Source: Niallia nealsonii (lineage in GTDB: Bacteria > Bacillota > Bacilli > Bacillales > Cytobacillaceae). Taken from it: 53,869 nucleotides of DNA. Shown here piece after piece: positions 38,045-47,036 of this stretch (position 1 is the first letter of the stretch; every line of letters starts with the position of its first letter). The notes beneath the pieces were generated by a model that did no database searches, was not told where the DNA came from, and saw nothing but the letters and a program-made list of their open reading frames with translations. Made by a program: the position numbers and the translations under genes. Where the stretch lies: NCBI RefSeq assembly GCF_002835805.1, contig NZ_PISE01000066.1, positions 1 to 53,869 on the forward strand, in the 5' to 3' direction.

Positions 38045-38470
38045 ATGAAAAAAGTAATAAACACGCTAAAAAATCAGCGTGGCTTAACGCTGATTGAATT
38101 ATTGGCAGTAGTCGTTATTTTAGGAATTATTGCAGCAATTGCTGTACCAAGCGTGGGGAAAATTATTAGCAATACAAAAGAAGATGCAAAAGTGGCAGAA
38201 GCGCTGCAAATTATCAATGCCGCAAAAATCGCCCAAGCAAATGATAGCACCAAAACATCATGGGTGTATGATGCAGAAGATACTGATAAAACGAACGGAG
38301 AATTAAAAGAGTATTTGAACAGCGTAAAAGATACGAGTTTTACAGTTACTTTTGATGCAACATCAGGTGATTATTCAATTAAAGGACATGATTCTGCGTC
38401 TATTGTAAAGTCCTCGTATACGGAGACAACAGTTGTTCCTGAATCAGAACTAACAGCTAAGGCTCAATAA
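38045..38470 (+). CDS. pilA: major type IV pilin (ComGC/PilA-like)
   Basis: 141 residues. Classic prepilin signal: cleavage after G13 (NQRG), then LTLIELLAVVVILGIIAAIA with Glu at +5. The mature protein is about 128 residues, beta-rich after the helix, with no cysteines, so no disulfide pair. Strong ribosome site GAGGAG. A TATAAT at 37983-37988 could start a separate transcript in the pilC-pilA gap, letting the abundant subunit be made in excess, but its -35 is poor. The prepilin peptidase gene follows after one base. Confidence 0.9.
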   Translation: MKKVINTLKNQRGLTLIELLAVVVILGIIAAIAVPSVGKIISNTKEDAKVAEALQIINAAKIAQANDSTKTSWVYDAEDTDKTNGELKEYLNSVKDTSFTVTFDATSGDYSIKGHDSASIVKSSYTETTVVPESELTAKAQ

Positions 38471-38471
38471 C

Positions 38472-39224
38472 ATGCTTTTATTCCTATATGGCTATATTTT
38501 TGTAGTTGGTGCGGTGCTTGGATCCTTTTTTAATGTCGTTGGATTAAGAATTCCGTTAAAACAGTCCATTTCTGTGCCCAGATCAGCTTGTCCAAAATGC
38601 GGGCATACTTTAAAGCCTTGGGAGCTTATTCCAATAATATCTTTTCTTATACAAAAAGGGAAATGCGGCCGCTGTAAGGTTCGTATTTCCCCCCTTTATC
38701 CGATTGTCGAAATGATAACCGGTCTTTTGTTTATTATGGCTCCCATAAAACTTGGATGGACGTTTGAATTAGTAATTGCATGGACACTTATCTCTTTGCT
38801 TATGATTATATTTGTATCCGATATCGCCTATATGTTGATTCCTGATAAAGTGCTTCTCTTTTTCTCCGCTGTTTTTTTGGCGGAAAGAGTATATTTGCCC
38901 CTTTCGCCATGGTGGGATTCTTTTTTGGGTGCCGGCATAGCTTTTTTACTATTGCTTTTAATCGCTGTGATAAGCAAAGGAGGCATGGGGGGCGGAGATA
39001 TTAAATTATTCGCTGTAATCGGTTTTGTAATGGGAACAAAATTAGTTTTGTTGTCTTTTTTTATATCTACGTTATTTGGAGCAATTATTGGTATAATTGG
39101 CATTGTATTTAAGGTGTTTAAAAGAGGGGAGCCGATCCCTTTTGGCCCCTTTATTGTCGCGGGTACATTAACTGTCTTTTTTTACGGGAAAGATATCATT
39201 CAGCTCTATTTGCAGCTTCTTTGA
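38472..39224 (+). CDS. comC: prepilin peptidase / N-methyltransferase (PilD, ComC)
   Basis: 250 residues with about seven membrane segments. An A24 aspartyl protease that cleaves prepilins after Gly and methylates the new N terminus. Two CxxC pairs (CPKC and CGRC) near residues 38-67, the first catalytic Asp in VSDIAYMLIPD and the second in GGMGGGDIKLF. It corresponds by position to comC in B. subtilis (between folC and spoIIB). No other peptidase gene is in the window, so it may process both pilus and competence pseudopilins. Confidence 0.95.
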   Translation: MLLFLYGYIFVVGAVLGSFFNVVGLRIPLKQSISVPRSACPKCGHTLKPWELIPIISFLIQKGKCGRCKVRISPLYPIVEMITGLLFIMAPIKLGWTFELVIAWTLISLLMIIFVSDIAYMLIPDKVLLFFSAVFLAERVYLPLSPWWDSFLGAGIAFLLLLLIAVISKGGMGGGDIKLFAVIGFVMGTKLVLLSFFISTLFGAIIGIIGIVFKVFKRGEPIPFGPFIVAGTLTVFFYGKDIIQLYLQLL

Positions 39225-39249
39225 TGAAACTTAAGTAAGGAGATTTAAG

Positions 39250-40236
39250 ATGGCTTTTTTAGTAAAAAAAAGAGTGATTCATCTGGCATTAAATGATCAC
39301 TCCATACGATATATGGAACTAAAACAACATAATCCCCCCCTTCCTTTAAAATGGGGAGAACGATTTCTTCCAGAAGGCATTATTAGAAATGGAAGAATTG
39401 TGGATCGAGAAACATTGGAAATAATCTTACAAGAATGTGTGGATACTTGGCAATTAAAAAACAGAGATATTCAATTTATTGTTCCAGACGCTTTTGTAGT
39501 TATTAGAAAAATATCTGTACCAAATGATGTGAAAGAGGATGAATTAAAGGGCTATATTTATTTAGAATTAGGAACCTCCATTCATTTGCCTTTTGATGAA
39601 CCAGTATTTGATGCAGTTGTATTAAAGGAAGATGCAGAAAAAAAAGAAATACTCTTATTTGCTGCACAAGAAGAGATTGTAATGGAGTATGTAGATGTAT
39701 TTACAAAAGTGAATTTGCATCCAAAAGTTGCGGATCTTTCCTCCTTATCCATTTATCGTTTGTACAGCCTGATGGGTGGCTCTAAACAGAATAGCCGATT
39801 ACTCATGATACAAATGGATTTGGAAAGTGTTAATATTACGATATTTGAAGAAGAATTCCCAATCTTTGCTCATTATCTGCCTTTAAATTTTATAAGAGAA
39901 GATTGGGAGTTGAAAATTAATCGGTCTCAATTAGGGGAATGGACTTTTAACGGGAATTTAGAAGAACATTTATTAGAGTATGAAGATATTTTTCGTGAGG
40001 TAAGCAGGCTGCTGGACTTCTACCGTTACTCTATTCACCAAGGAAAAAAAGAAATTACAAAAATTGTACTTAATGGGGATTATCCTTTTTTAGTCAACAT
40101 CCAAGATGAATTGATCAAAAGATATGAATTATCTGTGGAAATTCTCTCTGCCGATTCATTGTTGTCAAGTTTTAAAAGGTCATTTCCAAAAGCTTTTCAC
40201 CTTTTATTGGGATTAGCGCTAAAAGAGGTGAAATAA
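39250..40236 (+). CDS. pilM: type IV pilus assembly protein PilM (actin-like)
   Basis: 328 residues, cytoplasmic, FtsA/actin-like fold. It begins VKKRVIHLALNDHSIRYMEL, followed by the PilM-type core FIVPDAFVVIRKISVPNDV and YLELGTSIHLPFDE. ATG 39250 follows AAGGAGA. PilM binds the short cytoplasmic N terminus of PilN and couples the motor to the membrane complex. Its stop codon is directly followed by the TTG start of pilN. Confidence 0.85.
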   Translation: MAFLVKKRVIHLALNDHSIRYMELKQHNPPLPLKWGERFLPEGIIRNGRIVDRETLEIILQECVDTWQLKNRDIQFIVPDAFVVIRKISVPNDVKEDELKGYIYLELGTSIHLPFDEPVFDAVVLKEDAEKKEILLFAAQEEIVMEYVDVFTKVNLHPKVADLSSLSIYRLYSLMGGSKQNSRLLMIQMDLESVNITIFEEEFPIFAHYLPLNFIREDWELKINRSQLGEWTFNGNLEEHLLEYEDIFREVSRLLDFYRYSIHQGKKEITKIVLNGDYPFLVNIQDELIKRYELSVEILSADSLLSSFKRSFPKAFHLLLGLALKEVK

Positions 40237-40872
40237 TTGACTGTAGAAATAAATTTATTGCCAGAAAAAGAACCCAAAAAGAAAAAATCTTTTTACTTTC
40301 TTTTTATCCTTTTTAGTATTACCATCCTTTTTCTTCTAGGCATGATTATAATGGGAGCTTCTTTGCAATCTAAAAATGTCGAATTAGAAAATAAAACAGC
40401 AAAAATAAAGAATTTAGTAGAAGCAGAACAAAAAATGCTAGCGGAATATCAGGCGTCTAATTCTGTTGTTGAATTGCAGAATGCAGTAGACTGGGCAAAA
40501 ATATATCCTGTTAAAACAGTGCCGGTTATGAGGGAATTATCCGCTTTGCTGCCAGAAAGAGGATTTATTACTTCTTTTCATTACACTGAAGCTGGATTGG
40601 TAGAATTAAAAGTACAATTTGATACATCAAGAGAAGCAGCCTATTATTTAAAAAGTCTGCTCGATTCAGAATGGGTAGACAATGCGCTATTAAATGAATT
40701 ATCTATGACAACACTCGATACTATAGAGGATACAGATGAGTCCGCTGCAAATAGTAAGGTGAAGAGGTATATTGGGTCTTTTGATATTACTTTAAACCAA
40801 ACAAAAATTAAAGAAGATGAAAATGAAAAGGATGCCAAAAAGGATCAAAAATCAGGAGATACAGCTTCATGA
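40237..40872 (+). CDS. pilN: type IV pilus assembly protein PilN
   Basis: 211 residues. The N terminus keeps the PilM-binding motif INLLPEKEPKKKK, then one membrane segment (about 21-41), a coiled coil and a ferredoxin-like extracytoplasmic domain. The C-terminal tail is Lys/Asp/Glu-rich. TTG start at 40237 follows AAAGAGGTG at 6 bases and the pilM stop with no gap. It overlaps pilO by 4 bases (ATGA). Confidence 0.85.
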   Translation: MTVEINLLPEKEPKKKKSFYFLFILFSITILFLLGMIIMGASLQSKNVELENKTAKIKNLVEAEQKMLAEYQASNSVVELQNAVDWAKIYPVKTVPVMRELSALLPERGFITSFHYTEAGLVELKVQFDTSREAAYYLKSLLDSEWVDNALLNELSMTTLDTIEDTDESAANSKVKRYIGSFDITLNQTKIKEDENEKDAKKDQKSGDTAS

Positions 40873-41618
40873 ATCTTTTACTTGTAAATAAAAATAAATT
40901 AGCAATTGTTTTTGGTATTGTAATTGCCATCAGCTTAATAGCTGGAACTTACTTTTTTTATTTGAATCCCAAAATAGCTAGAAATGAGCAGAATAAATTG
41001 AATCTTAAAGCTCAGCAAACATTGCTTTCTGCCATTGAAAATAATATTAATAAGCAAAATGATCTATCAAATGAAAATAGTACCACATTGCAAAAAATCA
41101 TTCCTGTAAAACCATTAACGGAGCAATTATTATTTACAATTGAAAAAGCAGAAACCGTTTCAAGCTCAACTGTTCAAAATATGGTTTTTAGTGATGGAGT
41201 TTCTGATTTGTCATCTGAAACTGATTTATTAAATGAAAAAGTTGCAGAGAGCACTACATTAGAGAATGAAACAACAGATGAATCTGCGACTACAGAACAA
41301 CAAGACAAAGATTATACGATTGACCTTCCAAGTGGAATGAAGCAACTGACTGTTGATTTAGAAATTGAAGCAAAAGATTACTTTTCCCTAGAGAAATTTA
41401 TCCAAACGATGGAGAGCAATCAAAGAGCCTTGGTAATTCAAAATATCAATTATCTTACAACAGGAGAAAAAACGAAAATTGTTAAAACAAAAGAATTATT
41501 ATCATTTCGAATAACATTTTCTGTTTTTTACATGCCTACTCTGACAGATTTACAAGAAAGTATACCAAAATTGGAAATTCCAGAACCAAGTAATAAGATA
41601 AATCCACTTAACAATTAA
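40869..41618 (+). CDS. pilO: type IV pilus assembly protein PilO-like
   Basis: 249 residues. One membrane segment (about 11-31), then a coiled coil (about 35-75) and a C-terminal domain resembling the PilO ferredoxin-like fold (VDLEIEAKDYFSLEKFIQTMES). The middle part is acidic and Thr/Ser-rich (about 115-150). ATG overlaps the pilN stop by 4 bases. With PilM and PilN it forms the alignment complex. No PilP or PilQ follows, as expected without an outer membrane. It ends the pilus series before a terminator. Confidence 0.8.
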   Translation: MNLLLVNKNKLAIVFGIVIAISLIAGTYFFYLNPKIARNEQNKLNLKAQQTLLSAIENNINKQNDLSNENSTTLQKIIPVKPLTEQLLFTIEKAETVSSSTVQNMVFSDGVSDLSSETDLLNEKVAESTTLENETTDESATTEQQDKDYTIDLPSGMKQLTVDLEIEAKDYFSLEKFIQTMESNQRALVIQNINYLTTGEKTKIVKTKELLSFRITFSVFYMPTLTDLQESIPKLEIPEPSNKINPLNN

Positions 41619-41655
41619 TATAGCGATAAATGGAAAAAAATGACGAAATCATTCT

Positions 41656-41690
41656 ATAACAAGACGACAAAAGTCTTGTTATTTTTTTTT
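41656..41690 (+). terminator. terminator of the pilus gene series
   Basis: Perfect 10-bp stem ATAACAAGAC (41656-41665) with GTCTTGTTAT (41673-41682), loop of 7, then nine T residues. Confidence 0.9.
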
Positions 41691-41739
41691 GCTAGTATGA
41701 TAGGATGAACAAAACTAGTGAAATGGGGGGGGAGGACGA

Positions 41740-42852
41740 GTGAATGAAAACCCAGGAAATCGTAAAACGATTACAATTAAAATCAATGGTAAAGAGCGTC
41801 CATTCCATGACAAGAAAAAGGGAAGCGTGGAGCTGGATTCTTCCACTTTAATAGAAGAAAAAAATGCTAAAAAATTTGGGGAAGAAGTGGCGGCAGGAAG
41901 TGAGACAATAGATGATGAGAGTTTTGATTGGATTCTACCTAATGAAGAAGAAATGGAAGAAGAACCGATAATTCTAGCAAATGATTCTTCCACTGGAGAA
42001 AAAAAGACGTTCTTGGAAAAAAAAATAAAAAAGGATAACGGAAATAAAAAATCAGTGAAGAAAGGAGTGGTTCCTTCCATATTTTTTACGGTGTTTTTTG
42101 CTGTTGTTTTGGGGACGGGATTTGGTTTTATCTTATTAAAAATGGTGAGTTCTGATCAACAAGTTACGTCTAAACAAAATGTTGCTGTATCACAAGGAGA
42201 GAGCGAAGCAAAATCAGCGGGAAAAACAAATGAGGAAGCAAAAGGAACAGGTAGTAGTACGGAAACTAGTGCTATAACTGCCACTAAAAAAGATATTTCG
42301 ACATTTGTCATTCAACATATTATTTTATCTAATGAAAATGCAGTAAAGCAAGTGCAGTCACAATTAAAAAATGATGGATATATTAGTCAGGAGATTTCTG
42401 TAAATGGAAAGATGGCTGTATATTTAGGTGTGGCAGGTGATTTAGAGGAGGCAAAAACTTGGGCTAAAGCAATAAAAAAAGATAAAGTAGAAGCTTTTGC
42501 TAAGCCGATTACTTTTAACGGCGGCGGGGAAATCAAAAATGTAACAAAAGCAGAAAAAAGTTTTATTGAAAATTCTCCGGCAATATATGATGCGATTACT
42601 GTTTTTGTATCTTCCGCTCAATTTGGAGATTCTCCTTCAGCAGAGGTGAAAAAAGAACTAAAAAAACAACAAGCCGTTTTAGATGAAATGAAAATAAGCA
42701 CTTTTAAAAATAAAGAAGTGAAAAATATGGCCCTGCAATTAAATGAAGGCATCACCAAAAGTATTGCTCTAGACAATAATGATAGAGAGGATACACAAGC
42801 TATTCAAAAGAATTTATTATCATTTTTAACAAAATATATTGAATTAAACTAA
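41740..42852 (+). CDS. spoIIB: stage II sporulation protein B (SpoIIB)
   Basis: 370 residues; GTG start at 41740. The N-terminal segment TITIKINGKERPF and the acidic FDWILPNEEEMEE match SpoIIB. One membrane segment at about 112-132, then a Ser/Thr/Glu linker and a SPOR-like domain (about 185-260, TFVIQHIILSNENAVKQVQSQL) that binds denuded peptidoglycan. SpoIIB assists septal wall remodelling during engulfment. The position between comC and maf is as in B. subtilis. The ribosome site lies next to an eight-G tract (41725-41732). Confidence 0.9.
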   Translation: MNENPGNRKTITIKINGKERPFHDKKKGSVELDSSTLIEEKNAKKFGEEVAAGSETIDDESFDWILPNEEEMEEEPIILANDSSTGEKKTFLEKKIKKDNGNKKSVKKGVVPSIFFTVFFAVVLGTGFGFILLKMVSSDQQVTSKQNVAVSQGESEAKSAGKTNEEAKGTGSSTETSAITATKKDISTFVIQHIILSNENAVKQVQSQLKNDGYISQEISVNGKMAVYLGVAGDLEEAKTWAKAIKKDKVEAFAKPITFNGGGEIKNVTKAEKSFIENSPAIYDAITVFVSSAQFGDSPSAEVKKELKKQQAVLDEMKISTFKNKEVKNMALQLNEGITKSIALDNNDREDTQAIQKNLLSFLTKYIELN

Positions 42853-43088
42853 AAAAAATTGTCGGAAAAATTACCTAGGAAATAATGTCGATTTTGGGAG
42901 TGCTATTAGTATAATAGCCTCTCCTATTTTTATGTGGGAAAATTCTGTTAGATTTCATTAGGAGAGGGGATATTACATTTTAATTACTATTTAATAAAAA
43001 AATTATATTCCAAATTGTTTATCTAGGCATTCTTTGTTAACATTAGATTGTATCTCCCAATTAATGAAACTAGGCAGGTGGAAAAGCA

Positions 43089-43670
43089 ATGAATCACACA
43101 CAAACCCTCATATTAGCCTCATCTTCTCCTCGACGAAAAGAACTCCTTGAAGATCTTCGTATATCTTTTGAAGTTTCCAGTAGTAACGTGGATGAAAGTT
43201 TTGATGCATCCCTTTTTCCAGAAGAAATAGTAATGGATTTGGCGAAAAGAAAGGCAGAATCTATTGTCTCCGATAAAGAAAATTCTTATATTTTAGGAGC
43301 AGATACTATTGTCTACTATAAAGGGAATGTATTAGGAAAACCTCAATCAAAAGAACAGGCATATTCCATGCTGAAACAATTGTCAGGATCGACACATTCT
43401 GTTTATACAGGGGTAGCCATTGTTTTTAATGGACATTGTTCTATATTTTTTGAAAAAACAGATGTATTATTTTGGGATTTAACAGATGAAGAAATAAATA
43501 ATTATGTAGATACGGGGGAACCATTTGATAAAGCGGGAGCTTATGGGATTCAAGGAGTTGGTAGAACTCTTGTAAAAAGGATTGCAGGAGACTATTATAC
43601 TGTAGTAGGCCTTCCTGTCTCCCGGTTAATTCGAGAATTGAAGGCAGTAGGCTTTACCATTCCCTTTTAA
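43089..43670 (+). CDS. maf: Maf family nucleotide pyrophosphatase
   Basis: 193 residues. Maf/HAM1-like fold: ILASSSPRRKELL near the N terminus (phosphate and metal binding), then GADTIVYY and FDKAGAYGIQGVG. Family members hydrolyse dTTP, UTP and modified nucleotides and are linked to septum control. ATG follows AGGTGG. The 236-base gap before it carries an inverted repeat CCTCTCCTA (42917-42925) / TAGGAGAGG (42959-42967) near a TATAAT. Followed by radC. Confidence 0.95.
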   Translation: MNHTQTLILASSSPRRKELLEDLRISFEVSSSNVDESFDASLFPEEIVMDLAKRKAESIVSDKENSYILGADTIVYYKGNVLGKPQSKEQAYSMLKQLSGSTHSVYTGVAIVFNGHCSIFFEKTDVLFWDLTDEEINNYVDTGEPFDKAGAYGIQGVGRTLVKRIAGDYYTVVGLPVSRLIRELKAVGFTIPF

Positions 43671-43733
43671 AATCATATGACGTTCCCCCTCTTTTTTCTG
43701 AAAATATTATTTGTTATAAGAGAGGGGAAAAAT

Positions 43734-44417
43734 ATGGACTCCATATTAATTCGTGATTTTCCTAATGACGAGCGTCCGAGAGAACGGTTTATTAAGTATG
43801 GACCTGAAAGTTTATCTAATCATGAGCTTATTGCAATTATTATTCAGACAGGTTCTAAAAATGAATCGGTATTATCGCTAGCCAATAAACTATTGGCTCA
43901 TTTTGATGGATTGCGGCTCTTAAAAGATGCTAGCCTCGATGAATTAAAGACAATAAAGGGAATCGGAACTGTTAAAGCGATACAGCTTCTAGCAAGCATA
44001 GAACTAGGTAGAAGAGTATCTAATTTAGTCTATAGTGATCGTTATTGTATTCGCTCACCTGAAGATGCAGCGAAATACATGATGAATGATATGCGTTTTT
44101 TAACACAAGAACATTTTGTTTGTTTGTATTTAAATACAAAAAATCAAGTAATGCACAAACAAACCATATTTATTGGAAGTTTAAATGCATCAATAGTACA
44201 TCCAAGAGAGGTATACAAAGAAGCATTTAGGCGATCTGCAGCCTCTATTATCTGCCTTCATAACCACCCTTCAGGCGATCCGTCGCCAAGTAGGGAGGAT
44301 ATTGAGGTAACCAAAAGATTAGTGGAATGTGGAAAAATAATTGGCATTGATTTGCTAGATCATATAATAATTGGGGAAAATAAATTTGTCAGTTTAAAGG
44401 AAAAAGGATATGTATGA
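43734..44417 (+). CDS. radC: RadC family JAB/MPN-domain protein
   Basis: 227 residues from ATG 43734, right after AGAGAGGGG; the frame is open from 43677, but that start has no ribosome site. An N-terminal helix-hairpin-helix-like part (ELKTIKGIGTVKAIQLLA) and a C-terminal JAMM metalloprotease-like domain with HNHPSGDPSPSREDIEVT carrying the zinc ligands. The cellular role is not settled; the DNA-repair label is historical. A pyrimidine run just upstream could pair with the ribosome site. It lies between maf and mreB as in B. subtilis. Confidence 0.93.
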   Translation: MDSILIRDFPNDERPRERFIKYGPESLSNHELIAIIIQTGSKNESVLSLANKLLAHFDGLRLLKDASLDELKTIKGIGTVKAIQLLASIELGRRVSNLVYSDRYCIRSPEDAAKYMMNDMRFLTQEHFVCLYLNTKNQVMHKQTIFIGSLNASIVHPREVYKEAFRRSAASIICLHNHPSGDPSPSREDIEVTKRLVECGKIIGIDLLDHIIIGENKFVSLKEKGYV

Positions 44418-44420
44418 TAC

Positions 44421-44449
44421 TGTTCATTTTTTAGTAAATAGGATATAAT
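44421..44449 (+). promoter_or_regulatory. candidate promoter of mreB
   Basis: A perfect TATAAT at 44444-44449 with a weak TGTTCA 17 bases upstream (44421-44426); expected start near 44456, a leader of about 120 bases. Confidence 0.4.
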
Positions 44450-44579
44450 AGTGCGTATGATTTTTTACCTAAATATGTCTTATTATGACACAAATTAAAC
44501 ACACTAATTATATATGAGGAAGAATCTATCAAGAAGAAAAAAATAAAAGCACTTAGTTTCGGAAAGGGAGATACAACTT

Positions 44580-45602
44580 ATGTTTGGAATTGGAACAAGA
44601 GACTTAGGAATTGATTTAGGTACAGCAAATACACTCGTTTATGTAAAAGGAAAGGGGATTGTTGTTAGAGAACCTTCCGTTGTAGCCTTGCAGACAGATA
44701 CAAAAAATATTGTTGCTGTTGGAAATGATGCAAAAAATATGATTGGTAGAACTCCTGGTAATGTAGTTGCACTCAGACCAATGAAAGATGGCGTTATTGC
44801 AGATTATGAAACAACCGCTATTATGATGAAATACTACATTAAACAAGCGATGAAAAATAAAAATTATTTTTCTGGAAAACCATATGTGATGGTATGTGTG
44901 CCATCTGGTATAACGGCAGTTGAAGAAAGAGCCGTTATTGATGCAACACGTCAAGCGGGTGCTCGTGATGCTTATACAATTGAAGAACCTTTTGCAGCTG
45001 CAATTGGTGCAAATCTGCCTGTTTGGGAACCGACTGGAAGCATGGTAGTGGATATCGGCGGCGGTACGACAGAAGTAGCAATCATCTCATTAGGCGGTAT
45101 TGTGACAAGTCAGTCTATTCGTATTGCAGGTGATGAAATGGACGATGCAATTGTGAATTATATTCGCAAAACATATAATCTAATGATTGGGGAACGAACT
45201 TCTGAAATGATTAAAGTGGAAATTGGTTCCGCAGGAAATCCAGAAGGCATCGAAAATTTGGATATTCGTGGTAGAGATTTATTAACAGGTCTTCCAAAAA
45301 CCATTAAAATTAGCGCAGATGAAATAGCAAAAGCATTAAAAGATACAGTTTCTGCTATTGTTGATGCAGTTAAAGTAACCCTTGAAAAAACTCCTCCAGA
45401 GCTTGCAGCAGATATTATGGATAGAGGAATTGTTTTAACTGGTGGTGGTGCGTTGCTTCGTAATCTTGATAAAGTTATTAGCGATGAAACAAAAATGCCT
45501 GTTGTGATTGCAGAAGATCCTCTAGATTGTGTAGCAACTGGAACAGGAAAAGCACTTGATCACATCCACTTATTTAAAAACAAAGCAAAAGATTCACGAT
45601 AA
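44580..45602 (+). CDS. mreB: rod-shape determining protein MreB
   Basis: 340 residues. Bacterial actin: phosphate loop 1 [17 protein letters not shown], adenosine loop [15 protein letters not shown], connect region [14 protein letters not shown] and phosphate 2 / adenosine motif [18 protein letters not shown]. It forms membrane-bound filaments that organise lateral wall synthesis by the Rod complex. Ribosome site AAAGGGAGA. First gene of mreBCD. Confidence 0.98.
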   Translation: MFGIGTRDLGIDLGTANTLVYVKGKGIVVREPSVVALQTDTKNIVAVGNDAKNMIGRTPGNVVALRPMKDGVIADYETTAIMMKYYIKQAMKNKNYFSGKPYVMVCVPSGITAVEERAVIDATRQAGARDAYTIEEPFAAAIGANLPVWEPTGSMVVDIGGGTTEVAIISLGGIVTSQSIRIAGDEMDDAIVNYIRKTYNLMIGERTSEMIKVEIGSAGNPEGIENLDIRGRDLLTGLPKTIKISADEIAKALKDTVSAIVDAVKVTLEKTPPELAADIMDRGIVLTGGGALLRNLDKVISDETKMPVVIAEDPLDCVATGTGKALDHIHLFKNKAKDSR

Positions 45603-45627
45603 TATCTACTCCGAGGTGTAAAAAAGC

Positions 45628-46518
45628 ATGCCACAGTTTTTTATGAATAAACGACTGATTATTTTGCTTGTAAGCATTATTATTCTCGTGGCATTAATAG
45701 GGTTTTCGATTAGAAGTCGTGATAAGTTAACTTGGCCGGAACAATTTATTAAAGATACATCCGGCTGGGTTCAAACCCTTGTTTCAAGACCTGCTCACTA
45801 TGTAGCAGGCTTTATTGATAATGTGCGAGATTTACAAAGTACATACGAGGAAAATAAAAAATTAAAATCAAAATTAGAAGAATTAGGCAAATTGGAGTAT
45901 CAAGTGCAAGGACTTCAAAAAGAAAATACAACTTTGCATGAAACATTAAAAGAAAAAGAAAGTTTAAGCAGCTATAACCCAATGAATGCTACAGTTATTA
46001 GAAGAAATCCTGATCGATGGAGAGAGCTTTTAACGATTAATAAAGGTTCAAGCAATGGAGTCGAAAAAAATATGGCAGTTATGACGGCATCAGGATTGAT
46101 TGGAAAAGTAAAATCAGTGAGTACTGGTACAGCCACTGTCCAACTTTTAAGTTCAGAAGATCCAACCAATCGGATATCTGCGGTGATTCAGGCAGATTCA
46201 AAGAAAAAAGGGGATAAAGTCTTTGGTTTAATTGTAGACTATGATAAAGAGTCTAAATACCTTATTATGGAGTCGACGGAAGATTCGAAAAAGGCAAAAA
46301 TTAAAAAAGGACAGCTTATTACAACATCTGGTCTTGGCGGTGTGTTTCCGGAAGGATTGCCTGTAGGAAAAGTAGTAAAGGTAGAACCGGATAAAGATGG
46401 ATTAACCAATAATATCTTTATTCAGCCAGCTGCAGATTTTTATGATATAGAACATGTTATTATTATTAAAAGAACGGCAACACAACCAGACGATATTGAG
46501 GAAGAGAAAGGGTTATGA
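45628..46518 (+). CDS. mreC: rod-shape determining protein MreC
   Basis: 296 residues. One N-terminal membrane segment (about 8-26), a coiled coil (about 65-115, STYEENKKLKSKLEELGKLE) and the extracytoplasmic beta-barrel domain (NATVIRRNPDRWRELLTINKG, GLIGKVKSV, LITTSGLGGVFPEGLPVGKV). It links MreB to the wall enzymes. Ribosome site GAGGTG. Its stop overlaps mreD by 4 bases (ATGA). Confidence 0.97.
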   Translation: MPQFFMNKRLIILLVSIIILVALIGFSIRSRDKLTWPEQFIKDTSGWVQTLVSRPAHYVAGFIDNVRDLQSTYEENKKLKSKLEELGKLEYQVQGLQKENTTLHETLKEKESLSSYNPMNATVIRRNPDRWRELLTINKGSSNGVEKNMAVMTASGLIGKVKSVSTGTATVQLLSSEDPTNRISAVIQADSKKKGDKVFGLIVDYDKESKYLIMESTEDSKKAKIKKGQLITTSGLGGVFPEGLPVGKVVKVEPDKDGLTNNIFIQPAADFYDIEHVIIIKRTATQPDDIEEEKGL

Positions 46519-47036
46519 GAAAGTATTTAGTAGTTGCTTTACTTGTTGGCATTTTTGTTTTGGAAAGCATATTTGTCGAACTGCTTCCAGCGGAGATTTT
46601 TAATAGTAATCGCATCTTAATTCCCCACTTTCTCCTAATTGGGATTATTTTTCTCGCGGTTTTTGGCAACCGGAATATAGGCATTCTCTATGGATTTGTT
46701 TTTGGGATATTATTTGATATAATTTATACAGAAATATTAGGAATTTATTTTTTTATGTTCCCTTTTGTTGTGTATATTTGCAGCAAAATTATGAAAGTTT
46801 TTCATAATAATATTGTTGTTGTTTCGATTGTTTCTTTAATCGGCATTAGTATGCTTGAAATTATTGTATATGAAATGATTTTAATTATTCATTTAACAAG
46901 TATGGATTTTTCAAGTTTTCTTAATCTGCGACTTTTTCCTACCCTTATATTAAATGCGGCTTTTCTTGTTATTGTTGCTTATCCTTTCAAACGCTTTTTT
47001 GAAAAATATGCTGCTGAAAGGCGAGAACAGCCATAA
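46515..47036 (+). CDS. mreD: rod-shape determining protein MreD
   Basis: 173 residues with five or six membrane segments and no soluble domain; typical MreD size and profile (PHFLLIGIIFLAVFGNRNIGILYGFVFG). Translationally coupled to mreC through an ATGA overlap. In B. subtilis minC follows almost at once; here 446 bases with a terminator-like hairpin intervene. Confidence 0.93.
   Translation: MRKYLVVALLVGIFVLESIFVELLPAEIFNSNRILIPHFLLIGIIFLAVFGNRNIGILYGFVFGILFDIIYTEILGIYFFMFPFVVYICSKIMKVFHNNIVVVSIVSLIGISMLEIIVYEMILIIHLTSMDFSSFLNLRLFPTLILNAAFLVIVAYPFKRFFEKYAAERREQP

Noticed and set aside
41700-41726. Sigma-H promoter of spoIIB (AGGATGA ... GTGAAAT)
   Set aside because: The spacer is about 8-9 bases, too short for sigma-H.
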